A stretch of 64,000 nucleotides of DNA from Arminella tubonensis. Lineage in GTDB: Bacteria; Pseudomonadota; Alphaproteobacteria; Rhizobiales; Rhizobiaceae. Both the position numbers and the translations under genes were made by a program. Under the pieces are notes generated by a model. It searched no databases, was not told where the DNA came from, and saw nothing but the letters and a program-made list of their open reading frames with translations. Below, one piece after another: positions 9,300-16,855 of this stretch; within the stretch, counting starts at the first letter, position 1; each line of letters starts with the position of its first letter. Location: contig NZ_PCDP01000040.1 in the NCBI RefSeq assembly GCF_003240585.1, positions 1-64,000 of the forward strand. The letters run 5' to 3'.

Positions 9300-9329
9300 A
9301 GCGCAGTCTGAAAAGGCTGCGCTTTTTTG
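9300..9329 (+). terminator. Rho-independent terminator after wrbA
   Basis: AGCGCAG (9300-9306) pairs with CTGCGCT (9317-9323), followed directly by a run of T, about 30 bases after the wrbA stop. Confidence 0.85.
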
Positions 9330-9401
9330 TCGATGGATCGACATAGGTGCGACGACAAGATGAGCAAAGGGCAAGGCGAAACTGTCATGCACTGAGAGAT
9401 T

Positions 9402-9486
9402 TGGTGCGGACGACGGGGGTCGAACCCGTACAGCCAAGGCCGAGGGATTTTAAGTCCCTTGCGTCTACCAGTTTCGCCACGTCCGC
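9402..9486 (-). tRNA. tRNA-Leu (anticodon UAA)
   Basis: On the minus strand the acceptor arms GCGGACG and CGTCCGC enclose 85 nt ending in an encoded CCA. The anticodon loop is CTTAAAA between AGGGA and TCCCT, giving anticodon TAA. The T loop is GGTTCGACCCC. The long variable arm (CGGCCTTGGCTG) is the class II type expected for leucine. Confidence 0.96.
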
Positions 9487-9565
9487 ATCGAGCGATTTCA
9501 GTACCTTGAGCCGTTCGATTTTGGAAGCCGTGGATCGCGCAATTTTTGTGATGGAAGCCATTCGA

Positions 9566-9922
9566 TCAGGCGTTGGCAATCAGGCGCGCGCGGGTCCTGT
9601 AATAGAGACGGCCGATAGCTACGCCGACCAGCGCCCCAAGGGCCTTGACGATGGCGTCGTCGACGCGGGCGTGTCGGGTGGGAGAGAATTCCTGCAGGAA
9701 TTCGAAACCCGCCGCGCCGATGGCGAGCAGGATAGCCACGATCTTCCAGTGTCGGGGGTAGGCCGATGCAAACAGCAGGCCGAGCACGGCATAGGCGCCG
9801 GCTCGATCGATATTGACGGAAATGATCGTATTCGGCCTGAGGTCGATCGGGGAAATCGTCACGAAAACAATATAGGCGAGAACGCACCAGGCAACGGTTC
9901 TTAGAAAAACGGATGTCATCAT
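9566..9922 (-). CDS. VanZ-like small integral membrane protein
   Basis: This 118-residue protein has about four hydrophobic segments. It carries the VanZ-like pattern FEFLQEFSPTRHARVDDAIVKALGALVG, in which a membrane helix with E..Q is followed by a conserved R..D..D. VanZ relatives in rhizobia have no established function, and glycopeptide resistance should not be inferred. It lies directly after tRNA-Leu on the same strand. The start ATG pair at 9922 is not preceded by a strong ribosome site. Confidence 0.8.
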   Translation of the reverse strand: MMTSVFLRTVAWCVLAYIVFVTISPIDLRPNTIISVNIDRAGAYAVLGLLFASAYPRHWKIVAILLAIGAAGFEFLQEFSPTRHARVDDAIVKALGALVGVAIGRLYYRTRARLIANA

Positions 9923-10304
9923 ATCGTCATGTTAGCTGGCGGCGCCGTTGAATAAAAGTGAACTCGTCAGGCAATAGGCTACGCGAAGCGAAATTTCGCT
10001 GCCACGGTTAACGGCACCCGGAAAAGGCGAAGCCCGCCGAGCCGGAATCTTTCGGCGATAGCGAGCTTCTAACCATCATCATGATGGCTGAGCATATAGG
10101 GAATAGTACGACAGTTCCTGTCAATTCGCTTATTGCGGGATGTCCTTCATGCGACGCGCTGCCGATCGGGCAAGTGAGGCCAGACTGCAGCCAACGACAA
10201 GCAAAATCGCCCGGAAGGGTTCAAAAAACAGCGGCTGCAGCCTTTCTTTGGGCGTTGGGATTGTGCCATAGCGAAGGCCGAGGAAAAAACGGGGTCTTGA
10301 GGCC
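9923..10304. other. Intergenic region between the VanZ-like gene and ilvA
   Basis: 382 bp without a supportable gene. A small palindrome CCATCATCATGATGG lies at about 10073-10087. Open frames on both strands are under 76 codons and overlap each other or the ilvA start. It presumably holds the promoters of the two divergent genes. Confidence 0.5.
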
Positions 10305-11555
10305 ATGACGAAACAAGATGTGGATAGCGCGACCGAGGCCATGCGGGGCCTGTTCACGGTAACCCCGTTGCAGCTGAACGAGCATCTTTCCGCACGCTAT
10401 GATGCCAACATCTGGCTGAAGCGCGAGGATCTGTCGCCGGTGCGCTCCTACAAGATTCGCGGCGCGTTCAATTTCTTTCGCAAGGTCATTGCCGCGGGCG
10501 GCACATCAAAGACATTCGTCTGCGCTTCGGCCGGCAATCATGCGCAGGGCTTCGCTTTCGTCTGCCGCCACTTCGGCGTGCCGGGCGTCGTCTTCATGCC
10601 GGTGACGACACCGCAGCAGAAGATCGACAAGACCCGCACCTTCGGCGGCGAATTTATCACCATCAGGCTTTTCGGCGATTTCTTCGACCAATGCTATCAG
10701 GCGGCGCGCGACTATGTGGAGGAGATCGATGGTGTCATGGTGCCTCCCTTCGATCACCCCGACATCATCGAGGGCCAGGCGACGGTCGCTGCCGAAATTC
10801 ATCAGCAGTTGCCTGAGGATGTGCAACCGGATCTCGTCGTCTTGCCCGTCGGCGGCGGCGGCCTGGCGGCAGGCGTTACCGGCTATCTGGAGGGCGAGCT
10901 TCCAGATGCCGCCTTTGTCTTTGCCGAGCCGGCCGGCGCGCCGAGCCTTCGCCGAAGCATGGAGGCGGGCAGGGTGGTGACGCTGTCGAAGGTAGATAAT
11001 TTCGTCGATGGAGCGGCGGTCGCGCGGATCGGCGATCTGAATTTTGCGGCGCTGAAGCGTTTTTCCGCCGAGCAGGTCATGCTGATGCCGGAAAATGCCA
11101 TCTGCGTGACGATGGCAGACATGTTGAATGTCGAGGGCGTAGTGTTGGAGCCTGCGGGCGCCTTGTCGATCACCGCAATCGAGGCCATGGACCGCGAAAC
11201 TGTCAGGGGCAAGACGATCGTCGCCATCGTGTCAGGCGGCAATTTCGATTTCGAGCGGCTGCCCGACGTCAAGGAGCGGGCCATGCGCTATGCCGGGCTG
11301 AAGAAATACTTCATCCTTCGGCTGGCCCAGCGCCCGGGCGCCTTGCGCGATTTCCTCAATCTTCTTGGCCCGGACGACGACATCGCCCGCTTCGAATACC
11401 TGAAGAAGAGCGCCCGCAACTTCGGTTCGATCCTGATCGGTATCGAAACCAAGAATCCCGACAGTTTCCGCCAGTTGACGGAGAACTTCGAGCGCGTCGG
11501 CCTCGGTTACGAGGACATTACCGAAAACGAGATTCTGGCAAACCTCATCATTTGA
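10305..11555 (+). CDS. ilvA: Threonine ammonia-lyase (threonine deaminase)
   Basis: This 416-residue PLP enzyme converts threonine to 2-oxobutanoate, the first step to isoleucine. Lys50 in PVRSYKIRGAF is the PLP lysine, CASAGNHAQG is the substrate loop and PVGGGGLAAG near 185-194 binds the phosphate. The C-terminal 80 residues (YFILRLAQRPGALRDFLNLLG) form a single ACT-like regulatory domain, the short biosynthetic form, so feedback control by isoleucine is likely. The gene stands alone, followed after 37 bp by a small HlyU-like gene on the same strand that may share its transcript. Confidence 0.95.
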   Translation: MTKQDVDSATEAMRGLFTVTPLQLNEHLSARYDANIWLKREDLSPVRSYKIRGAFNFFRKVIAAGGTSKTFVCASAGNHAQGFAFVCRHFGVPGVVFMPVTTPQQKIDKTRTFGGEFITIRLFGDFFDQCYQAARDYVEEIDGVMVPPFDHPDIIEGQATVAAEIHQQLPEDVQPDLVVLPVGGGGLAAGVTGYLEGELPDAAFVFAEPAGAPSLRRSMEAGRVVTLSKVDNFVDGAAVARIGDLNFAALKRFSAEQVMLMPENAICVTMADMLNVEGVVLEPAGALSITAIEAMDRETVRGKTIVAIVSGGNFDFERLPDVKERAMRYAGLKKYFILRLAQRPGALRDFLNLLGPDDDIARFEYLKKSARNFGSILIGIETKNPDSFRQLTENFERVGLGYEDITENEILANLII

Positions 11556-11592
11556 TCTTTGCGAGCTATCCTGCGCATGCTAAAGGCGAAAC

Positions 11593-11928
11593 ATGGCTTC
11601 GATCATCTCAAAAATTCTTGGCGTCTTCAGCGGTAGCGGCTCCAGCGCCGGCTCTGCAAAAGCTCCCGTGGTCGCTGCCACCGAGCCGCAGCTTTATGCG
11701 GACTGCAAGATCTTCGCGACGCCTCAGCGCGAGGGCAACCAGTTTCGCCTGGCTGGCCGCATCGAAAAGCAGGTGAACGGTGAAACCTTGGTGCGCAATT
11801 TCATCCGCGCCGACGTCTTCACATCGGTCGACGACGCGGTAGAGACCACCTTCCGCAAGGCCCAGCAGATCATCGACCAGCATGGGGCATCCCTTTTCGG
11901 CGACGGCGAAAAAAGCCGCCAGGTGTAG
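11593..11928 (+). CDS. HlyU-like small protein
   Basis: This 111-residue protein has the HlyU family pattern in its second half: LYADCKIFATPQREGNQFRLAGRI, then NFIRADVFTSVDDAV and KAQQIIDQHGASLF. Vibrio HlyU regulates haemolysin, but this alphaproteobacterial family has no winged-helix DNA-binding region and is annotated by resemblance only. The N-terminal 30 residues are low-complexity Gly/Ser/Ala. It lies 37 bp after ilvA. Confidence 0.8.
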   Translation: MASIISKILGVFSGSGSSAGSAKAPVVAATEPQLYADCKIFATPQREGNQFRLAGRIEKQVNGETLVRNFIRADVFTSVDDAVETTFRKAQQIIDQHGASLFGDGEKSRQV

Positions 11929-12218
11929 CCAAGCCAACCTTGAAATTCCGGCGTCACCGCATTCGGCTGGTCGCGCAAGTTTGTCCGCTGGCGATCCTTG
12001 CCCAGGACAGCGATCGCTAATTTATTTTAAAGTTATACTTAATTTTAAGCGGTTGCCGCGATGATCAGGTCCGTATCGGTCCTGGGAGCCATCACGTCTC
12101 TCCGGTTAAGTAGAGCATTTTCAGAAGAGTCGACCGCTTGACGACTGGCACGTCAGACGTCGAGCATGAGAGCGGTCTGCATATTCGAGTGAATTTTCAA
12201 AGAGCCGACGCGATATGA

Positions 12219-13517
12219 ATGAGCGTTGGAACAGGATCGGGCAATGTGATGGAAAGGGTCAATCTGGCTTTATTCGTCGTCGAAGCGGTCGCCTATTTCG
12301 CGATCATGGTGACGCTTCTGCATTTCAGCCAGCGCATCGGCCTTGGGGTTTTTCTGACCGCACTCGGCGTCATGCATTTCATGGAGACCTATCTCGCGGC
12401 AGTGTTCTATGTCGCGCTGCCCTTCGGCATCGTTTCGCCGGGTTCCTCCGTCTTCTTCGCTGGCAAGCTGATGATGATCCTGATGTTGTATCTCAAGGAG
12501 GATGCTGCGACCGTTCGTCAACCGATCTATGGCCTGTTTCTCGGCAACATACTGACGGTCAGCATTGCATGGTTCCTGCAATTCCACGTTACCGTCGAGG
12601 TGTCGCCCGGGCGCGGTGCCGATGTCGGCTTTCTCAAGGAGATGGGCTGGCTGATGGTCTGGGGCACCGCGTTGCTCTATCTCGATTCGCTCGGCATCAT
12701 ACTGCTCTACGAAAAGCTCGGCCGCTTCATTCAGCGCTGGGTCGTGCTGCGGTTCATGTTTTCAGGCTTTGTGCTCCTGACGTTCGACCAGGTCGGTTTC
12801 TTTGCAGCCTTGCACTATTTCCTGGGCGTACCGCTCCCTGTCTTCTGGGGCGGCTGGCTGGCGAAGATGCTGTCGGTCTGCATTTATTCGGCGCTGTTTG
12901 CCTTCTATCAGTTCGCCATTCGCCGTCACGGCGCCACTCTGGCGCAGCGATCCGTCGGCGACGTCTTCAACGACCTGACCTTCCGCGAACGTTATCACGA
13001 CCTGCTGTCGCGTAGCGGTCGCGATATCCTGACCGGGGTCCTGGATCGCAGTCGCATGGAGATCGAAGGCCCTCAGCTGGTTCGCGGCGGCATGGCGAGC
13101 GGCGAGGTGGCGACTATTCTTCTCTTCGATGCCGATAATTTCAAGGACGTCAACGACCGGTTCGGCCATCTCCACGGCGACGAGGTATTGAAAGCGGTTG
13201 CCGGGCAACTGACTGCGATGCTCCGTCCGACCGACAGGCTTTTTCGCTTCGGCGGCGAGGAATTCGTTGTTCTTTCCGCCCGCACCAATCACGCGGAGGG
13301 TCTTCTGCTGGCCGAGCATCTGCGCTGGCAGGTCGCCAACACTGTCCGCAATCTCGAGGGCCATCCGATCACGGTAAGCGTTGGTGTCGCGACGACCGGC
13401 AGCGATGCCCTAAGTTTCAATGCCCTGCTGGCGGTGGCCGACGACCGGCTCTATGAGGCGAAGAGGAGTGGTCGCAATTGCGTCGTGGGCCAGAATGGTA
13501 GGGTCCAGGCTGCCTGA
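12219..13517 (+). CDS. Membrane-bound diguanylate cyclase (GGDEF)
   Basis: The first ~230 residues contain about six hydrophobic helices with no named sensor domain recognised. The GGDEF domain follows (about 260-425), with signature RFGGEEFVVL. RPTD lies five residues before GGEEF, the classic RxxD inhibitory site, so product inhibition by c-di-GMP is expected. It should make c-di-GMP from two GTP at the inner membrane. Two starts are possible: ATG 12219, or ATG 12249 (MERVNLALF) just before the first helix; neither has a strong ribosome site. It converges on an SDR gene, with a hairpin between them. Confidence 0.93.
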   Translation: MSVGTGSGNVMERVNLALFVVEAVAYFAIMVTLLHFSQRIGLGVFLTALGVMHFMETYLAAVFYVALPFGIVSPGSSVFFAGKLMMILMLYLKEDAATVRQPIYGLFLGNILTVSIAWFLQFHVTVEVSPGRGADVGFLKEMGWLMVWGTALLYLDSLGIILLYEKLGRFIQRWVVLRFMFSGFVLLTFDQVGFFAALHYFLGVPLPVFWGGWLAKMLSVCIYSALFAFYQFAIRRHGATLAQRSVGDVFNDLTFRERYHDLLSRSGRDILTGVLDRSRMEIEGPQLVRGGMASGEVATILLFDADNFKDVNDRFGHLHGDEVLKAVAGQLTAMLRPTDRLFRFGGEEFVVLSARTNHAEGLLLAEHLRWQVANTVRNLEGHPITVSVGVATTGSDALSFNALLAVADDRLYEAKRSGRNCVVGQNGRVQAA

Positions 13518-13520
13518 ATG

Positions 13521-13546
13521 CAAAAGAGGCCGCCAATGGCGGCCTC
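13521..13546 (-). terminator. Terminator between the GGDEF gene and the SDR gene
   Basis: GAGGCCGCC and GGCGGCCTC flank a 3-base loop. On the minus strand the stem is followed by TTTT, so it best serves the SDR gene ending at 13567. It can also form for the convergent GGDEF transcript. Confidence 0.75.
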
Positions 13547-13566
13547 CGAAAGCACAGCAACTACGA

Positions 13567-14343
13567 TCAGACGGCGCGGAATATCTTCGCGCCCGATGGA
13601 GCGTTGGTTGCACCGCCGTCGACGGTGATCTCGATAGCCGTCACATTCAGCGAGTCATCCGATGCCAGATAGAGGGCAGCCTTGGCGATCTCGTCGGCTT
13701 CGCTCATACGTCCAAGCGGGCTCATGCCGCCGATCTGTGCTTCGAGCGCGCTCGCCGCATCTGGCGTCAGCGCCCTGGTGTTCCAGATCGGCGTGCGCGT
13801 GCCGCCGGGGGTCACCTGGTTGACACGGATACCGCGAGGAGCAAGCTCGGAGGCAAGGTTGCGGGTCATGGAGCGTACGGCACCCTTGGTCCCGGCATAG
13901 GCCGAATAACCAGGTATGCCGAGGACCGCATGCACGGACCCGTTCAGGATGACCGAGGCGTTGTCATTCAGGTGCGGCAAGGCAGCCTGGACGGTGAAAA
14001 ACACCGAAGTGAAATTGGTGCGAACCACGGCCTCGAACTGTTCGAGCGTAGTCTTTCCGAGCGCCGTTTCGCCCGGGATGCCGGCATTGGCAAAGACGAT
14101 ATCGAACTTGCCGAACTCCGCGGCGGCCTTGGCAAAGGCCTCTTCCATGGCGGCAACGTCATTGACGTCGACCTGCAGCGTCAGGACGCCCTTGCCGAGC
14201 TGCTCGGCGGCGGCTGCGAGCGTCTTGGCATTGCGGCCGGTGATCACCACCTTGGCACCCTCGTTGAGGAAGAGCTGAGCGGTGGCAAGGCCAATGCCGC
14301 TGTTTCCACCTGTTATGACGGCGACTTTATTTTGCAAACGCAT
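13567..14343 (-). CDS. Short-chain dehydrogenase/reductase (SDR)
   Basis: This 258-residue classical SDR has the Rossmann motif TGGNSGIG at residues 12-19, the NAG motif in FANAGIPG and the catalytic Tyr/Lys in YSAYAGTKGA. TGRN after the second beta strand suggests a preference for NADP(H), because an Arg sits where NAD enzymes carry an acidic residue. The substrate is unknown. It is divergent from a TetR-family regulator across 106 bp holding repeated operator-like motifs, so it is probably the target of that regulator and induced by a small molecule. Confidence 0.92.
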   Translation of the reverse strand: MRLQNKVAVITGGNSGIGLATAQLFLNEGAKVVITGRNAKTLAAAAEQLGKGVLTLQVDVNDVAAMEEAFAKAAAEFGKFDIVFANAGIPGETALGKTTLEQFEAVVRTNFTSVFFTVQAALPHLNDNASVILNGSVHAVLGIPGYSAYAGTKGAVRSMTRNLASELAPRGIRVNQVTPGGTRTPIWNTRALTPDAASALEAQIGGMSPLGRMSEADEIAKAALYLASDDSLNVTAIEITVDGGATNAPSGAKIFRAV

Positions 14344-14375
14344 GTTCGTGCTCCTATTGGAAAAACGCGCGATCT

Positions 14376-14413
14376 GGATTATGATCGTTCGCCAAGAGGA
14401 TTATGATAATAAT
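14376..14413. promoter_or_regulatory. Operator-like repeats in the SDR/tetR divergent promoter
   Basis: GGATTATGAT occurs twice (14376-14385 and 14398-14407), 22 bp apart, two helical turns. The second copy extends into an inverted repeat ATTAT-GATA-ATAAT (14400-14413). The spacing between divergent starts makes this the natural binding site for the TetR protein encoded at 14450. Confidence 0.6.
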
Positions 14414-14449
14414 CTACATGAGTCAAGCGTTGTCGACAGGAGAATTTCG

Positions 14450-15037
14450 ATGGGTCACTCGCAGATGGACAAACAGCGCACGCATGAGCGTATCGTCGAG
14501 ATCGCTGCCAAGCGCCTGCGCGAAGAAGGATTGGAAGGTGTCGGCGTTGCAGACCTGATGAAGGAGGCGGGGCTGACCGTCGGCGGCTTCTACAAGCACT
14601 TCGCCTCTCGCGACGAACTGGTCGCCGAAGCAATGCAGGTCGCTTTCACCTCGTGGGCAAAGAAGATGGAGGCGAGGGGGATAGAGGCCGCGGACGTCTC
14701 GCTCGAGGAATTTATGGATTCCTACCTCAGCATCGGGCACCGCGACTATCCGGGCGACGGCTGCGCATTTACCGGACTGATAGGCGATCTCGCTAGAAGC
14801 GACCCAAAGACGCGCAATATTGCCAGTCGCCAGATCGGCGAAAATATCAGGATCATGACCGGCCGCATGACTGACGCTGACGCCGATGCGGCGCGAAAAA
14901 AAGCGATCCTTGCTGTCTGCGCGATGGCGGGAGCGGTAGGCTTTGCCCGCATCGTCGACGACCAAGCGCTGTCAGAGGAGATTCTGGGCTCGGTAAAGGA
15001 AATCCTCGCGGAAATGTCCAAGGGCAAGGTTTCCTGA
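14450..15037 (+). CDS. TetR/AcrR-family transcriptional repressor
   Basis: This 195-residue protein has an N-terminal TetR helix-turn-helix (about 10-55), including GVGVADLMKEAGLTVGGFYKHFASRDEL, and a helical ligand-binding C-terminal part. AGLTVGGFYKHF is the recognition-helix pattern common to the family. The ATG at 14450 has AGGAGA 7 bases upstream and matches the family start; a frame from 14282 would overlap the neighbouring gene's start. It very likely controls the divergent SDR gene and itself. Confidence 0.93.
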   Translation: MGHSQMDKQRTHERIVEIAAKRLREEGLEGVGVADLMKEAGLTVGGFYKHFASRDELVAEAMQVAFTSWAKKMEARGIEAADVSLEEFMDSYLSIGHRDYPGDGCAFTGLIGDLARSDPKTRNIASRQIGENIRIMTGRMTDADADAARKKAILAVCAMAGAVGFARIVDDQALSEEILGSVKEILAEMSKGKVS

Positions 15038-15043
15038 TGGCGC

Positions 15044-15073
15044 AAAAAAAAGCGGCCGGTGGGGACCGGCCGC
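15044..15073 (-). terminator. Terminator of azoR
   Basis: GCGGCCGGT and ACCGGCCGC flank a 4-base loop. On the minus strand eight T follow at once. The convergent tetR transcript would meet the same stem. Confidence 0.88.
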
Positions 15074-15098
15074 TCCATAGACCTGCACTGAACGTTTA

Positions 15099-15713
15099 CT
15101 AGGCGGCGCGAGCCAGTTCTATCGTGCGGGCCTTGGCTGCGCCGATTGCCTTCTCGGCTGCTTCCGGACCGAAGGCGAGACCTTCGACATACACCGTCTC
15201 GACGTCGCTGATGCCGATGAAGCCGAGGACAGACTTCAGATACGGAATGGCATGGTTCAACGGAGCTGCTGGGCCGTCGGAATAGACGCCACCGGAGGCG
15301 AGAACGATATAGGCCTTCTTGCCGGTCGCAAGCCCAACTGGGCCGGTCTCGGTATATGTAAACGTACGGCCGGCGCGGGCGATGTTGTCGATCCACGTCT
15401 TCAGCGATGAATAGATGTTGAAGTTGATCAGCCCGGTGCCGATGACGAGCGTGTCTGCGGCCAGCAACTCGTCGACCAGCTGGTCGGAAACTTTTGCGGA
15501 TTCGGCCTCTTCAGCCGTGCGTGCATCGGCTGGCTTGCGGATGGCGGCTGTGAAGAGATCGTCGATATGCGGCAGCGGCGAAGTGGCCAGGTTGCGATGG
15601 ACGATCGTCTTGCCCGGGTTCTGCGTCTTCAGAGCGTCGGCAAGCTCCGTGGCGATCTGGGTGGAGAGCGAATCAGCGCGCGGGCTGGAGGTCAAGAGCA
15701 GGATGGATGACAT
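15099..15713 (-). CDS. azoR: FMN-dependent NADH-azoreductase
   Basis: This 204-residue flavodoxin-fold enzyme reduces azo bonds and quinones with NADH. The N-terminus SSILLLTSSPRADSLST is the FMN-phosphate loop, GLINFNIYSSLKTWIDNIARAGRTFTYT is the strongly conserved AzoR active-site stretch (GMYNF in E. coli) and LASGGVYSDGP matches the third flavin contact. It is divergent from a LysR-type gene, the usual arrangement for LysR control of quinone or azoreductases. Confidence 0.93.
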   Translation of the reverse strand: MSSILLLTSSPRADSLSTQIATELADALKTQNPGKTIVHRNLATSPLPHIDDLFTAAIRKPADARTAEEAESAKVSDQLVDELLAADTLVIGTGLINFNIYSSLKTWIDNIARAGRTFTYTETGPVGLATGKKAYIVLASGGVYSDGPAAPLNHAIPYLKSVLGFIGISDVETVYVEGLAFGPEAAEKAIGAAKARTIELARAA

Positions 15714-15810
15714 AGTTTGTTCCTTATCAATGCGTTGCGACTGAAGACGAAGGGAGAATCTCCAGCTGTTCGCAACAGAGATAAGCGTGCATGACTATCG
15801 AAAAAACTGT

Positions 15811-15832
15811 GATAATATGGATCGGAATTATC
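15811..15832. promoter_or_regulatory. Inverted repeat in the azoR/lysR intergenic region
   Basis: GATAAT (15811-15816) and ATTATC (15827-15832) form a perfect inverted repeat with a 10-base spacer. This is the size of a LysR-type recognition site. It lies 17 bp before the chosen lysR start and about 100 bp before azoR. Confidence 0.5.
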
Positions 15833-15849
15833 GATGGAATGGATGGATC

Positions 15850-16815
15850 ATGCTTCCGAACCCCACGCTGGACCAATTGCAGGTGTTCCTGGCCGTCGCC
15901 GAATCCGGCAGCTTTTCAGCGGCCTCCCGCACGCTGAACCGCGCGCAGTCGGTCATCAGCTATACAATCGCCAATCTCGAGTCACAGCTCGAGGTACCGC
16001 TTTTCGAACGCTCCGGTTCGCGCCAGCCTAAGCTGACGGAGGCGGGGACGGCGATGCTGGAGGATGCCAGACGCATCGTCTCCGACCTGGAAATCATGCG
16101 CGCGCGCGTGAAGGGATTGAAGGACGGCCTCGAAGGCGAGGTCTCGGTGGCAATCAGCGTCATGGTTCCAACCAACGCCGTCGTCCAGGTTCTCAGCGAA
16201 TTCCGCGAGTGCTTTCCGTCGGTCTCCATGCGGTTGAATGTCGGCGAGCTCGGCATGGTCATGGATCTGGTCGCCAATGGCACCTCGACGATCGGCATCG
16301 GCGGCGCGATCATACAGAACTCCGATTCGTTGGTGACGGATCGGATCGGCCATTCTTTCATGATGCCGGTGGCCTCACCGAATCATCCGCTCGTTAAGCT
16401 GAAGAGACCATTGACGCTCGCCGACGTTCGCGAAGAAGTGCAGCTTGTCGTGACCGATGCGTCCGAGCGCACGAAGGGGCGGGATTTCAATGTTCTGTCT
16501 TACAAGACCTGGCGCGTCAGCGACATCGCCACCAAGCACAATCTCATCCGGGGTGGCCTTGGCTGGGGTGGGTTGCCCGCGGCGCTGATCTTTGACGACC
16601 TGCAAAGAGGCCAACTCGTTCACCTCGATCTCGAAGCGTACGAGCAGGGCCTGTATCCAATCTATGCGATCAGGAAGATCTCCAATCCGCCAGGCCCTGC
16701 CGCGACTTGGATGATCGAAGCATTTCGTTCCAGCCTGAGCCGCTGCCCAAGCCACGAGGACTTCAAGGCGCTATTGCCGCTGAACCAGTTAGATGACGCG
16801 ATCGCGGCCGAATGA
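15850..16815 (+). CDS. LysR-family transcriptional regulator
   Basis: This 321-residue protein has an N-terminal winged helix (LDQLQVFLAVAESGSFSAASRTLNRAQSVIS) followed by a periplasmic-binding-protein-like effector domain from about residue 90. I chose the ATG at 15850 because LysR proteins normally begin 5-10 residues before DQLQVF. A longer frame from 15787 would cover the operator-like repeat. Its partner is the divergent azoR, so the inducer is probably a quinone, azo compound or related electrophile. Confidence 0.92.
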   Translation: MLPNPTLDQLQVFLAVAESGSFSAASRTLNRAQSVISYTIANLESQLEVPLFERSGSRQPKLTEAGTAMLEDARRIVSDLEIMRARVKGLKDGLEGEVSVAISVMVPTNAVVQVLSEFRECFPSVSMRLNVGELGMVMDLVANGTSTIGIGGAIIQNSDSLVTDRIGHSFMMPVASPNHPLVKLKRPLTLADVREEVQLVVTDASERTKGRDFNVLSYKTWRVSDIATKHNLIRGGLGWGGLPAALIFDDLQRGQLVHLDLEAYEQGLYPIYAIRKISNPPGPAATWMIEAFRSSLSRCPSHEDFKALLPLNQLDDAIAAE

Positions 16816-16855
16816 TTGACCTCCTCCCCAGCGGGGAGAAGGTCTTCTCGTGTGC

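Noticed and set aside
10081..10357. Small frames on both strands upstream of ilvA
   Set aside because: They overlap each other and the ilvA start, with no motif and no ribosome site.
16824..16838. CTCCCC/GGGGAG hairpin between lysR and cpdB as a terminator
   Set aside because: The stem is only 6 bp and no T-run follows on either strand.
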